A model generated the notes under the pieces. That model ran no database searches and was not told where the DNA came from. It saw only the letters and a list, made by a program, of their open reading frames with translations. This document shows positions 1 through 10,145 of a stretch of 41,500 nt of DNA, piece by piece (positions within the stretch are counted from its first letter, which is position 1; the number at the start of each line of letters is the position of its first letter). Made by a program: the position numbers and the translations under genes. The DNA is from Adiantum capillus-veneris (lineage: Eukaryota > Streptophyta > Polypodiopsida > Polypodiales > Pteridaceae): the NCBI GenBank assembly GCA_014529385.2, contig CM043953.1:68940372-68981871 (forward strand), written 5' to 3'.

Positions 1-168
1 CAAAGTCCACCATGCTATGTATATATACATGAGGACTCTTGGACAGAAGAGGTAGCCCGACGGATGGCACGCTCTTATTGTCTTGGGTTGGACGGTCTTC
101 ACAATCACGCCTATCTCGGGGTCGCTCGGATGCGGATTACTCCCCATCCAAGCCGGCCTCGAAGATAG
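1..168 (+). pseudogene. LINE ORF1, C-terminal end (partial)
   Basis: Frame 1 is open from the first base to a TAG at 166-168, about 55 residues, with no ATG inside the useful part. It lies directly upstream of the endonuclease ORF (45 bp from this stop to the ORF2 ATG), the place of ORF1 (RNA-binding gag-like protein) in plant LINEs. The residues are basic and Arg/His-rich near the end. No zinc knuckle is visible in the part present. The assignment rests on position and open frame, not on a recognised domain. Confidence 0.5.
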
Positions 169-213
169 CGAGGTTGGCTACTGTTGCAGCATCGGTTTTC
201 TCTCACTGAGTCC

Positions 214-970
214 ATGAGGATTGTCTCATGGAATGTGCAAGGATTAGGAGGGCCCAAGTTTCAGCACCAGAGGGGTCGGTTGCATCAGGAGCTTCAGCAA
301 TGCATTGTGGGTGGTGAGATTGATACTCTTATGCTTCAAGAGCATCATCTTTGTGAGAACCACATTAGACACTGTGGTCAGATTTTGAGTGGTCGCTATG
401 AGAAATTTTGGTCAGCTGCATTTGGACCTGGTGGTATCCAGGGAGGGGTATGTATGACTATTGTGGACTCATGGCAACACGCCATTGTGGGCCGAGGTAT
501 TATTGTCCAAGCAGGGCTCAGTGGATTACTATGCAGGTTTAGGGTTGCCTCATGGGCTTTCTGAACATATATGCGCCCAATGTGGCAAAGTGCACGAGCA
601 GAGTTTTGGTCTCATATTGTAGAGTCTTTGCCGCATGCAGAGCACTTGTGTGTTGGGGGAGACTCCGACATGTTGGAGGACCCCTCTGACACGATTGGAG
701 GTAGCCATGCTACTGTGCACGAGCTGAGTCGGCAGCTTGGGAGCGTCTATGTATGACCTTGAGGGTTTCCGATGTTTGGCAGCATGCAGGCTTTGTGAGG
801 CACCCAGACAGCTTGTCTTTCTCTCGCTCCGACCACAGAGTAGGAGGAGTGAATCTATCTCGGATAGATCACTTCTACGCAAGTGACCACATCTGTGCCA
901 TGGGTGGATCTGTTTACATTCTGGCAAGGACAACTTTTTCCGACCATGAGCTAGTAATTCTCACTGTGAC
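214..970 (+). pseudogene. LINE ORF2 endonuclease domain (APE-like), frameshifted
   Basis: The ATG at 214 opens with MRIVSWNVQGLGG, the standard start of plant LINE endonucleases that nick target DNA for target-primed reverse transcription. LQEHHL carries the catalytic Glu. After frameshifts near 550 and 750 the expected later motifs follow: NIYAPN (about 565), GDSDMLEDP (about 660, where GDFN is usual), SRIDHFYAS (about 860) and SDHEL (about 940). The Asn of GDFN is replaced by Asp. At least two frame changes are needed to read the domain through, so it cannot be functional. Confidence 0.85.
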
Positions 971-999
971 GGATAGACAAAGGAGGGGGGATACCATGT

Positions 1000-1817
1000 T
1001 GCGCATCCTTGAGAGGATCTTGCTGGATCTAGAGCTTAGAGAGGGAGTGGTGGCACTTTGGACAGAGAGCTTGGAGATGCAGGACACCCCTGCTGGTAGA
1101 GTGGCCTCTGGACTGGCTGAGCTTAGTTGCTTCTTCCTATAGGAGTCTGCAGCTCGCTTTGTTGCAGCAACGGAGGAGGAGAAGCATCTCTGACAGGGCA
1201 TTGTTTCCTTTCAAAGGATGCAGGAGCATCATCTAGACAGTCCTTGGTTGGAGGAGCAGATACAACAGGCTCAACAGGAGCTGGCTAGCATTGAGGAGCG
1301 GCGCCATGAGTTTGCCTTCCATCGGCAGGCATCTAAGTGGACCAAGGTGGGTGACAGAGTTACTGGGGAGTTCTTTGAGACGGTGGGGCCTTGCCATGCG
1401 CACACCAGTGTCAACCAATTGAGGAGACCCGACAGGTCAATTGCTTTAGAGCCTGAGAATATGTGTACAGTTGCTATTAACTTTTACCGTGATTTGTTGT
1501 TAGCCAAGCCTCAATCAGAGCGTTAGGATGCACGCAGAGAGCAGGTTTGGGCACAGATGCTTTGCTTTGTTACTGAGGAGATCCGTCAAAGACTAGAGCT
1601 TCCCCTCAAGCTAGAGGAGCTCCATAAGACCCTCAGAGCACTCCCCCAAGGTAGTTGTCCAGGGGAGGATGGTTTGACTCCCAGCTTTTTCTTGGAGTAC
1701 TGAGACTTGCTTGATTCAGATCTTTGTAGCGCATTTCAGTACATCTTGCATACTGGAGAGATGCCTGACAGCATGAGTGAGGGCTTGATTTAACTTATTC
1801 CCGAGGAGGGAGGCTCC
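1000..1817 (+). pseudogene. LINE ORF2 linker between endonuclease and RT
   Basis: This stretch joins the endonuclease to the RT in several frames. The open piece 1218-1526 is rich in Glu/Gln, coiled-coil-like, and includes ASKWTKVGDRVTGEFFE, matching the 'W...GD..T.FF' signature that precedes LINE RTs. Then come LRALPQGSCPGEDGLTPSF (about 1640-1690), the conserved 'GK.PGPDG' block, and PDSMSEGLI (about 1760) followed by a stop. Frameshifts and stops separate the pieces. Confidence 0.75.
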
Positions 1818-2463
1818 TTGGATGAGATTCGACAATGGCGACCCATCACCATCCTCAACTCACCCTACAAAATTTTAGCGAAGGCTCTGAGCTTGAGGAT
1901 TCAGCCACTACTAGAGAGCATTATACATGGGACCCAGACAGGTTTTGTCAAGGAGCATAGTATCCTTGACAACATCTTCACTTATTGGGAGGCGTCCCTC
2001 GCACGTCTCAAAGGATACAATCCGGTGATACTCCTTTATTTTGATAAGGCCTACGACAGAGTTGACCGGGACTTCTTGGAGGGCACTCTACGCAGGATGG
2101 GTTTCTCAAATGCTTGGATCAGCTCTCTGCAGACGTGCGCACGGCCAAGTGCTCTTGGCACGGGGAAGAGGGGAACGCTTCATGCTCACGCATTCAGTCA
2201 GACAGGGTTCCCCTCTAGTCCCCTTGCTCTTTCTGTTCTATGTTGAGGCGATGAACACATTTTTGACTTCACACTAGGTGCGCCAACGTGGTCTAGAGCT
2301 CCCTATTAGAGGAGACGAGCTACTTGACGCTAAGTTTGCCGATGACTCATCCTTGTACTTGGAGGGCCAGGAGGCCAATCTGCACAGGTGTGCGCGGGCT
2401 CTTGAGGTGTTTTATTGTGCATTAGGAGCATTGATCAATTGGAGGAAGACAATAGCTTTCTAG
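1818..2463 (+). pseudogene. LINE ORF2 reverse transcriptase domain, frameshifted
   Basis: RT palm and fingers blocks appear in order: RQWRPITILNSPYKILAKAL (fingers), TGFVKEHSILDNI, LLYFDKAYDRVDRDFL (motif A, with the catalytic Asp in FDKAYD), then after a frameshift near 2140 RQGSPLVPLLFLFY (motif B), and in a third frame KFADDSSLYLEG (motif C; the F/YADD box at about 2335). All catalytic Asp residues are still present although the frame is broken at least twice, so inactivation came from indels, not from loss of the active site. Confidence 0.92.
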
Positions 2464-2566
2464 GTTGGCAATGCTCCTACATCTGATTGGTCGCTAGGTC
2501 AGGGTTTCAAATGGATTTCCCCCAAGGACTCGAGTTCGTTATCTCGGTTATCTGGTTGGCCTGGAC

Positions 2567-3993
2567 TTGTCCCCTGAGCAACAGACTGCTCCCCTCCTCC
2601 TCTCCATTAGCCAGCTAGAGAGGCTGATCAAGAAATTTCTTTGGTCGGGGCGTGACCCCCAGTTAGCTCGGGCCAAAGTAGCCTGGCAGGTCATCACCTT
2701 ACCATGTTCTCAAGGGGGGCTTGGGATCATAGACCCAGCACAGCTGAGCAGAACCCTTCTTGGGAAGTTTGTGGTAAGAGGACTGCTTCCAGGGAAGGAG
2801 CCCTGGAAGGACTTGTTGCTACACCGGCTTCGAGCTCGAGTCCTCATGCAGGAGGCCCTTGGAGCACAGTTGGTTTGAGCAGAGGGTTGGAGGATCGGTT
2901 TGCTGCGAGCCTGCTTATGTCTTGGGAGCAGCTGAGGAGAGGCCTGGAGAAGCATCAACCCACTTGCACAAACAAGTGCTTGAGACAGCCCCTTGTTTGG
3001 AACCCCATGGTTAGCACTCAGAGAGGCCACCTTGTTGGTAGTAGGCCTCATGTTTCTTGGGGTCCCACAGCAAAGGGTCCAGCCCGCACTCTCGGCGACT
3101 AGCTTCAGTTTTCAAGTTTGTCTGAGGAGGCACAGAGCATCCAGCTAGGAGGCATGACGGGGGTGCAGAGCATGTGTCAGGATATTACAGAGGCTTTACC
3201 AGTTGATTGGCTCACCCCTCTAGAGACAGCAGCTCCCAAATGGATGGGGACCTTCACATGACTGGAGGTCCTCATTGCAGTTCATGCTTGCTCGGAGTCC
3301 GTACCCCCCATGTTCTTTGAGATTCGGGGAGAGGGTCACCTACACAGAGTCTCAGTAGAGGCTCCACACAGTGCAAAGTGTTGTTTTCAGAGGATACGAG
3401 TAGTGGGCATATGTGGGAGGACTTGTGTCATAGATCCTGACCCAGTAGATCTTGAGATAAGCCACTCGCGGCTTTGGGCTTGGGAGAGCGGTCCTCTGGC
3501 AAGAGTACGATGGGACCTCTGGCACGAGTGGTTTTGGAGAGACTCCTTCTCTTCAGCCGATCACCCTGGGATCCCCTTCTTTCAGTATCCTATTCGACTA
3601 GGGCGCCACATACTAGCAGCACCGAGAGAGACTCGTCGTGCTGTAGCACTTCATTGGCAGGAGGAGGGTCTCATAGCTGAGTTCTTGTCAGGTTTTTGGG
3701 AGCGGTTGCGGGACTTTAGACAGCCGAGGAGAGTCACTTTGTTCCAGTGGCTAGTTGCACACAGAGCTACAACAGTCGGGAGCTGGCTAGTACACTGTGG
3801 CTTTTCGACAGCCTGTGCAGCTTGTGACCATCCTTTAGAGAGTCAGAGTCACTGTCTCTGGGACTGCCCCATGGCACAGCAGGTTTGGCTTCGGGTTCTT
3901 CGGTTGATGCCAGCTCTTTCCATAGTGCGACATTACACTTGGTGTGTTGCAACTGGTGCACCCTCACGAGCCCTGCCCTCCATTTTGGGCTAG
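2567..3993 (+). pseudogene. LINE ORF2 C-terminus with zinc-binding (zf-RVT) domain
   Basis: The piece 2567-2878 has the 'FLWSG...W...PCSQGGLGI' block that follows RT in plant LINEs. The longer frame 3310-3993 (227 codons) includes RVTLFQWLVAHRATTVGSWL, then a Cys/His cluster C-x2-C-x7-H-x4-C (CAACDHPLESQSHCLWDC), the zf-RVT domain. Both pieces are open but separated by stops and frame changes between 2880 and 3310. The Zn ligands look intact. Confidence 0.85.
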
Positions 3994-4533
3994 CCTCCAC
4001 CAGTAGGATGATAGTGATCCAAGGGGGTCGACCTACACTTCAGCTTGCCACAGAGCTTACCCCCAAGAGTGGTGCAGTTAGAGAGAAGTGTGTTGGGAGC
4101 TCGTTTGTGGCCTGACACTCTGGTTCATTTGACGGGCTCGTTGCTTCCGCATCTTTGAGGCTTGCCCTATCCCACCGGCAGAGACTGTTCGTGACTTACG
4201 GTTACTGCTGATTCATACTCTCAGGGGTCAGTTTGAGAGGCTTCAGGGCAACTCCAACTGCATGCGGGAGCGCAAAGAGGCTTTCCTGCGACTCTGGCGC
4301 CCAGGGCCCTTCTTCACCTCAGTCCAGGGTGCACCCAGATGGCACTACCGTCCACCTCTGTGGCTCTTTCCTCCTCCCATGTTGTGATTAAGCCTTCATT
4401 GTACTTATTTTGTTTACTTACTGGGAAAGTCTCCCCATGCTTTTGATGTAGCCCTCTCTAGTAGAGGTGGTTTGTAGCCCTATGGGCAGTTTTATTAGCT
4501 GATGGAAGGATCTTTTTCACCGGAAAAAAAAAA
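3994..4533 (+). other. LINE 3' end and A-tail
   Basis: ORF2 remnants continue to about 4390, after which the sequence is a non-coding 3' UTR ending in ten A at 4524-4533. The poly(A) joins directly to helicase-like sequence, as expected for a target-primed insertion. Confidence 0.75.
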
Positions 4534-4956
4534 GAACAATACGCACTGATGTCCTCTTTGGGCTGCTGAAGGACCTGGTAACGCGGCGAAAAGATTTGCG
4601 TCTTATGGTCACCTCAGCTACACTTGATGCTGAGATGTTTTCTGGGTACTTTTTGACTGTAATAATTTCACTATTCTAGGAAGAACGTTTCGTGTCAAGA
4701 TTTTCTATGCAAAGCAGCTACAGAATGACTATGTACATACTACCCTTATAACTGTTATGCAGATACATTTAACAGAGCCAGAGGTGTATTTCTTAAAAAT
4801 CAGGCAGGAAGAAATTGATCACACATTGTCAGATCTTGTATGAGAGAATGAAGGGTGTTGGATCCCAAATGTTCTAGAGCTGACTATACTCAGTTTATAG
4901 TGCCCTTCTAGTGAAATGCAAACAAACATTTTTGACCCAGCACCACCAGGGGTTGC
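4533..4956 (+). pseudogene. DEAH-box RNA helicase fragment (PRP22/DHX8-like)
   Basis: Three frames read in turn give a strong match to the helicase core of the spliceosomal DEAH ATPases PRP22/DHX8, which release mature mRNA. Segments seen: [16 protein letters not shown] just after where the DEAH box would be, [17 protein letters not shown] (motif III, SAT), ITVMQIHLTEPE, RQEEID, LYERMKG and SEMQTNIFDPAPPG. Frameshifts near 4655 and 4835-4870 and several stops kill it. It covers only about 140 codons of a protein normally over 1000. There is no sign of intron sequence in the piece, so a processed copy is possible, but a single-exon genomic fragment cannot be excluded. It starts at the LINE tail and ends two bases before an LTR. 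Confidence 0.85.
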
Positions 4957-4958
4957 AA

Positions 4959-5388
4959 TGTCACAAAAGTGATGACATAGCAAACCTGCACAGAAGAGAA
5001 GGGAGAGAGAGATCGCTAAGTGCTGACGTGGCTGACCATACGTCCCTGCTGACTTGGCTTCCATAAATCACACTGCAAAAACCGTGTATGTTGACGTGGC
5101 AATTAACATAAAAATAAACGCTTTTAATAGAGGTTGCTTTTTCCCAGTGCTAGCTTTTTGTATCTAATGCTTTTGGGCATGGGGCCTTTATAAGTGTGCC
5201 CAAGGGTCACTCTTGGCAGATTAGCTTGGAACTTGGCGACAATCCCAGAGTGACTCCCCGTCAATTGTACTCTTTGAACTATCAATACAAAAAGAAGTAC
5301 CGAAAGGGGCGCTAGACTTTGCGGCAGTGCATCTAGGAGTGGAACTCCACCACTTTGTGTCGTGGCTACTTTGAGTTTTCAAAATCCA
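4959..5388 (+). mobile_element. LTR of a Ty3-type element, plus strand
   Basis: It begins TGTCACAAAAGTGATGAC, close to the start of the LTR of the large Ty3 element read on its own strand (TGTCACAAACTGGTGACG), and ends ...TCCA. A primer site follows at 5390. Part of it (about 5195-5360) resembles 19100-19283, another LTR-like copy, including a shared CACTTTGTGTCG/CGCTTTGTGTCG block. It interrupts the helicase pseudogene. No second LTR or gag follows, so it is a truncated element. Confidence 0.65.
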
Positions 5389-5389
5389 A

Positions 5390-5400
5390 TGGTATTAGAG
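5390..5400 (+). promoter_or_regulatory. Primer-binding site (tRNA-iMet type)
   Basis: TGGTATTAGAG, one mismatch to the usual plant initiator-Met primer site TGGTATCAGAG, one base after the LTR end. The following leader shares GATTCTTCTTCTA with the leader at 20418. Confidence 0.65.
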
Positions 5401-5872
5401 ATTCAGTCGATTCTTCTTCTACTAAACAATTACGTTGCACCCGACACTCTTACAATTGTTTTGTTTTCTGAGTATGTATGAAAGATGAAAATATCATCAC
5501 TATTTTTTCTTCTTGCTGTGAATCCGAACTGACGAGATTTAGTGCATTAAGATATCCGTGAGATATCACAACATGCATAGAAGAGAAGAGAGAGATATAG
5601 GTTAACCATAGGACATATGCAATGAAAAATGAAAATGTTTACTTCACTTTTTATGCTCTTTGATACATACGAGCGAATGCTTTAATGTACATAGTATCAT
5701 ATGTGTGAAAGCGATGAGGCAGTCCGCAGGTAAGTGACAAGAGAAATTGCCTTTAAACACCTCTCCACGCTCCCGTGTTGCTTATAAAGCTTGGGATCCA
5801 GTAAACACAACAAGCAAACCCCAAACAACAACGTGCCCAAACACCACACACACAATTTTGAAAATATGAGAG

Positions 5873-5875
<3 letters not shown>

Positions 5876-5917
<42 letters not shown>
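5876..5917. repeat. (GA)n microsatellite
   Basis: About 40 bp of uninterrupted GA. Confidence 0.95.
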
Positions 5918-5920
<3 letters not shown>

Positions 5921-5979
5921 ACCACTTTGCAAATTGAAGATCTTATGACCCAAAGCAATGAGTGCATCTTCCACTTCAC

Positions 5980-5982
<3 letters not shown>

Positions 5983-6024
<42 letters not shown>
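5983..6024. repeat. (GA)n microsatellite
   Basis: About 42 bp of GA followed by GAA units. Confidence 0.95.
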
Positions 6025-6027
<3 letters not shown>

Positions 6028-6157
6028 AGAAGAGAATTTTAACGTCGTAGGAACTATCCCAAGAGACCTTAAAGATCTATCCGACAAGGAGAGTTGAACT
6101 CAAGACCTATTATTCAAGAGGGAAATGGCATAACCAATCTACCACACTTGGGTGATA

Positions 6158-6158
<1 letters not shown>

Positions 6159-6224
<66 letters not shown>
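6159..6224. repeat. (AC)n-(AG)n compound microsatellite
   Basis: AC repeats at 6159-6190 pass directly into AG repeats at 6192-6224. Confidence 0.95.
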
Positions 6225-6226
<2 letters not shown>

Positions 6227-7251
6227 TTGTACCAGAGTTCTTAGTCACTACCATGACAAAACCTCAAGCATGCATACTCAAAGCTTCAATTAAACAGACG
6301 CAACGATATAAGCTCATTAACGAAAGCAAACGACAACACACCAAGATTAAATAGACTTGGCCCTATAAGAGTTAGAATGTCAAGCCCCATTAAAAATCAA
6401 CAAACATACACTCAAAGTAGTCATCTCATGCACTCTCTTAGGTCCAAGGGAGTCCTGTTCATCTCACCACCCTTTTAGAACGGTTTACTCAAAACTATAG
6501 CTACACATACGAGCACCAACAAACAAAAAGGCACTTAGAAACTTATACTTGCATGGATTCCATGATGTTTAGAGAACACAAAACAAGAGAACGCCACCAA
6601 GACTCAGAGCCCAACCACGATGATCACCAAAGTAAGCATAGAATTATAGAGAAAACACACAATTTCTCTTCTCCTCTATGGAAGCAAAATTGTCATTTGA
6701 CATACACTACACTATAGACAATAACAGTAGTAATTGAGGATAAAATACTAAGCACTTCCCATTTTTTGTTTAAACAAGCATTATACAAGGTTATGACAAA
6801 TGACAACTCACTAAACTAGTATGAGCATAATGCAAAGCTTTTTGCACACAAGCTTTTAGCTTTTCACTTCTTGCACAATTTACATGTCGTTTGTTACAAA
6901 GAGAGACTCTCATTCTACAAAGAGAGCTTAAAATTAACTTGATTATGCTTAATTATCAATCCAAAGCTTATTTGATAATTAATTATATAGATAGGGAGAT
7001 AGGCGGTCAAGTTAAGACTGAGGATTGTAAATTAGAACTCTAATTGGTATTCTTATAATAGAAACGGAATTACAATGGTAGCGTATATAAAATTAGAAAT
7101 TCACATGAAATTGGATAGAATTACTCTTTTTTACGTCCATCCATTTTGGGACGATGAAGAATTGCCGCCTCCATCATTTGTGTTTGGTGTTTTGAATCCA
7201 CTTGATTTCATCGTTCCTTCTCTAATCTTTTTTTCGGCTTTGTCATAGATG

Positions 7252-7256
7252 AAATC
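7252..7256. repeat. Target-site duplication, left copy (aaatc)
   Basis: Identical to 16497-16501 on the other side of the Ty3 element; 5 bp is the length usual for this class. Confidence 0.85.
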
Positions 7257-7957
7257 TGTAACAGATTTGGACACTCCAAGTCGAGAATCTACCGTGACAG
7301 CCCTTTCGGTATTTCTTTTTGTATTAATCTGAGTTCAAAGTACAAGAGTGCGGGCAGGTGCTCACACTCAGACTCTGCGTCTAGATGCTCTAAGTTGTGA
7401 GAGGCCTACCTACTTATTTATAGATTACAAGGGATGCCAAAAGCAAAGCCCAAAAGCTGCTAAACTCAAAAGCTGAAAATCCAAAAGCTTTTGAAAAATA
7501 AAGCACAAGGAGTTTCTCTCTCTCAAGCTCTCTTGAGCATAGTTACTAGGAACGGGAAACCGGAACGGGAACGGGGAACGGGAACGCGGAACAAAATGCT
7601 ATTCCCTGTTACGGGTACTCACGTTTGAAACACGGAACGGGGATTCGGAACGGGGATTTGGAATGGGAACGGGGAATGGAGACCTGAAAACGGCCATTCC
7701 TTGTTACTATGCTCTTGAGCCCTAAAATAAAGCAAAAGCAAGAGCCTCTCTCTCTCTCTAACTCCCAATTGCGTAACCAAAAAGCTGCCAAGAGCTTCCA
7801 CAATTACGCCGCAAAACGCGGACATCCGTACAGCCTGCCACGTGGCAGTTACTCCGCATTTTACGTTGCAGCCAGCCAAGTCAACATTTAGGGTTTCCTG
7901 CTATACGCTTCTGTCCGGCAATGTGTGTGTGTGTTGCCACGTCACCAGTTTGTGACA
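7257..7957 (-). repeat. 3' LTR of the Ty3 element
   Basis: On the plus strand it runs from TGTAACAGATTTGG to CCAGTTTGTGACA. It matches the right LTR at 16020-16496 closely. A TATA-like box (CTATAAATAAG on the minus strand, 7413-7423) is present. Without the nested MITE it is about 520 bp. It lacks about 100 bp that the right LTR has after 'accgtgacagc'. Confidence 0.9.
7538..7711. mobile_element. hAT-like MITE (174 bp) with 8-bp target duplication
   Basis: Inverted ends CATAGTTACTAGGAACGG and, from the other side, CATAGTAACAAGGAATGG (15 of 18 match). It is flanked by perfect 8-bp repeats ctcttgag at 7530-7537 and 7712-7719. The right LTR of the same host element has one ctcttgag (16256-16263) and no insert, a natural empty site. 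The interior is a run of GGAACGGG-type units. No coding capacity. An 8-bp duplication points to the hAT superfamily. Confidence 0.88.
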
Positions 7958-7970
7958 TACCCCCCTCTTG
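7958..7970 (-). promoter_or_regulatory. Polypurine tract
   Basis: On the minus strand AAGAGGGGGGTA immediately precedes the LTR start TGTCACAA. This is the plus-strand primer site of LTR retrotransposons. Confidence 0.8.
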
Positions 7971-8560
7971 AAAGCATCGTAATCGCCCTCGATTATGCCT
8001 GCAAAACACACAGAGGCCATAAACTGTCTTAGCAGACATTGACTGTTAGTACCGACGCACTAGGAACACACATCTAGCACATGTACCAATCGACAGTCAC
8101 ATCACACAACATCACAGGACATCACATGACATTCAACGTTCATTCGGATCTCAGACCATGATTTATCGGCAATGCAGTTAGCAATCGCATCTAGATCCAC
8201 TCAGGACCTCATAGATGCCCAATTGACTAACCCTTATTGCAACCATGTCTATTCGAGATCATTTAGACCAAAATGTTGCAGTCATTTCGTCTATCAGTTC
8301 CTGCACTTAAAAACAAGTCAAGAACAAATCAATTTCATATTCCGGAATTCCATTTCATAAAGTCATCCAACAGAATACTGTCAGCTCTCAGTATCCCTGA
8401 AGCTCAAAGAGACATCAGTGACTCTGGTATTCAAAAATCGAGGCATCTGTTGACAAAGGAGCGGAGGAACTCCCCTCTTGTGCAAACCCACTGCACCAGA
8501 TCTCCGGCCAAGCTGAATTTTGGGTTCCATTTGGAATAGACTATGCTAAACCAAAAGCTT
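7971..8560 (-). other. Ty3 element 3' region downstream of integrase
   Basis: Between the polypurine tract and the last integrase-like sequence no domain can be named. It probably holds the decayed end of pol and an untranslated region. Short open frames here on either strand have no recognisable content. Confidence 0.4.
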
Positions 8561-9368
8561 CAAGGTAAAGATTCTCATTCCGAGTAATATCTGCTAGGTC
8601 TTCCTCCTCCATTTGCTTTGCATCCAATGCGAAGTAGGTCTTGAATTAATCCAAGAACCGTCAATTCGCTTTACCTTCTTTCTTTCTTTTTGTGCCAATG
8701 TCTGTTTTGGAACGAGTATCTACTCGTTTTCGTCCATTTTGGGTTGTTCATCAACAGGCACATCACCTTCAAAAGGCTTCAAGAGACTCACATGAAAAAC
8801 AATGTGAATCCTCCAAAGTATTTTGGTAGCTTCAGTCCAAAGGAGACATCATTTATCTTTTCGAAAATATGGAAAGGTCCACACTATCTCATGCTAAGCT
8901 TTCAAAGAAGCCGCTCCTTTCCCTTTTTCTCTTTCTCAGGCATGCCTTCCCATAATGTAAGAGCACCAAATCATTCTCCTTCAATTCCAAATCGTGACGA
9001 TGGCGATCTACTGCCTTTTTCTGTCTTTCCTAAAATTTCTGCAAAGCCTTCCGGACCAAGTCCCTCGTGAACTTGTCCGCTTCAAAGAAAAATCTTATCT
9101 TTCGCGCTAAGGAAGGGTGGAACCTTCGTAGCAAATACAAGAATCTCAAATGGCACCTTTCCCATCAATGAGTTAAGCGTGTTTCTATAGGCATATTCCA
9201 CCAAAGGTAAAAACCTTTCTCAAGTAGTCTTCTGATCCAACAAAGAAGATTCAACAAATCCATTACCACTGAATTAGCAATCTCTGATTGCCCGTCAGTC
9301 TGCGGGTGGAACGATGATGAGAACTGCAACCGCGTGCCTATGTTCTCCCAAATAGCCGTCCAAAACAA
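8560..9368 (-). pseudogene. Ty3 integrase: end of catalytic core and C-terminal domain
   Basis: The minus-strand frame 9165-9368 has FHPQTDGQSEIANSVVMDLL, the highly conserved block at the end of the Ty3 integrase core (the last catalytic Glu is in QSE). Continuing leftward in broken frames: NTLNSLMGKVPFEI, then EADKFTRDLVRKAL, and DRHRHDLELKENDLVLLHYG, the usual C-terminal domain order. A chromodomain might follow at 8560-8760 but I cannot show one. Confidence 0.85.
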
Positions 9369-9599
9369 ACTCGTGAACCTGGGGTCCTGTCGGAGACAAT
9401 CTTCTCAGGCATGCCATGTAATCTGAAGACCTGGGAAATAAACAATCATGCCCACGCTGTGTTCTCGGGAGATGAAATCCATTGCAATACTTTTTCAGGG
9501 GCCGGTGGGTATTGGTAAAGGCTGTAACAATCCTTATGCTTTATGCCTGTCAAACTTGACCTTCTGGCATACCAAGCGACTGCGCACAAACTCGTCCAC

Positions 9600-9810
9600 A
9601 TCCTTCTAGAGTCTCAGCCAAAAGAAGTATCTCTCTACCCCTTTCAAGGTGGTAGCAATGCCGCGGTGACCCGTACAAGGCGGACAGTGGCATTCGGTTA
9701 TAACTTTTCCCTCAACGGTTGTGTAACGCACAAGATGATTTTCTTGATCAAGTAGCCATCCCGAATGGAATAGTCCGCAACTATCTCCCTTTTCTGTATT
9801 CAACTGAATA
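9600..9810 (-). pseudogene. Ty3 integrase N-terminal zinc-binding region
   Basis: The minus-strand frame reads LLDQENHLVRYTTVEGKVI, then ECHCPPCTGHRGIATTLKGV and YFFW. This is the position and pattern of the integrase HHCC module (H...GHRG...YFW), though some of the Cys/His ligands are not in the usual context. The catalytic core between 9370 and 9600 is too decayed or frameshifted to follow in detail. Confidence 0.75.
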
Positions 9811-10145
9811 CATCTGCAAAATTTGTATCAGTCGCGTACTGACCGACCATATCCTCAAAGCTCCTATGATGTATCGCGGAAATAGCCAGAATCAACCGCT
9901 TTCGGGACAAAGTATTTGCCACCAATTTCTTGTGTCCCTGCACATGGACAATCCGGAAGTAAAATGTGACAAGATGTTTGCCCACCACATCTGCTTTTTC
10001 CGATCAGCTGCTTCCATGACAAGAAGTAGCGTAAACTCCCATCATCTGTGAAAACTGTAAAATCGGCTCCGAGTAGGTAATGCTGCCACTGAATAAGAGC
10101 ATGGATAGCCGCCAAAAGCTCTTTTTCACATATCTGTACTATCAA
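9800..10145 (-). pseudogene. Ty3 RNase H domain
   Basis: Minus-strand pieces in two frames: EKELLAAIHALIQWQHYLLG, then FTVFTDDGSLRYF (the T-D-x-x-S-L motif), and FRIVHVQGHKKLVANTLSRK (the '.I.HV.G..N.VADALSR' end, with N in place of the last catalytic D: VANTLSR). The first block starts at 10145 and the last lies at about 9960-9900. A frameshift separates them. This domain degrades the RNA of RNA:DNA hybrids. Confidence 0.88.

Larger units (their letters stand above)
1..4533 (+). mobile_element. L1-like LINE, 5' end outside the window, degenerate
   Basis: A plus-strand non-LTR retrotransposon. In order it holds the end of ORF1, an AP-type endonuclease, a linker, reverse transcriptase, a thumb/connection region, a Zn-binding C-terminus and a 3' UTR ending in a 10-A tail (4524-4533). 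ORF2 is broken by many frameshifts and stops, so the copy is dead. The A-tail runs straight into an unrelated helicase pseudogene, which marks the 3' insertion boundary. The 5' target duplication must lie before position 1. Confidence 0.9.
5401..7256. other. Non-coding tract with microsatellites
   Basis: No gene is supported. The sequence is AT-rich and holds four dinucleotide arrays (listed separately). Open frames here exist only because (GA)n and (CA)n have no stop codons. The internal region expected after the primer site at 5390 is not recognisable. Confidence 0.6.

Noticed and set aside
550-1201. Minus-strand frames opposite the LINE endonuclease
   Set aside because: Shadow frames of the plus-strand LINE; no domain content.
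4959-5400. Solo LTR interpretation
   Set aside because: A primer site follows the LTR and the flanking 5-mers (tgcaa, atggt) differ, so it is a truncated element rather than a solo LTR.
5753-6354. Open frames of 73-101 codons on both strands, Ser/Leu- or Glu/Arg-rich
   Set aside because: They are translations of (GA)n, (CT)n and (CA)n microsatellites, which contain no stop codons.
8560-8760. A chromodomain after the Ty3 integrase
   Set aside because: The position fits a chromovirus but the characteristic aromatic residues and 'YLVKW' block could not be seen in any frame.
8172-9070. Plus-strand frames of 60-126 codons
   Set aside because: Opposite the Ty3 integrase C-terminal region and 3' sequence; the coding signal is on the minus strand.
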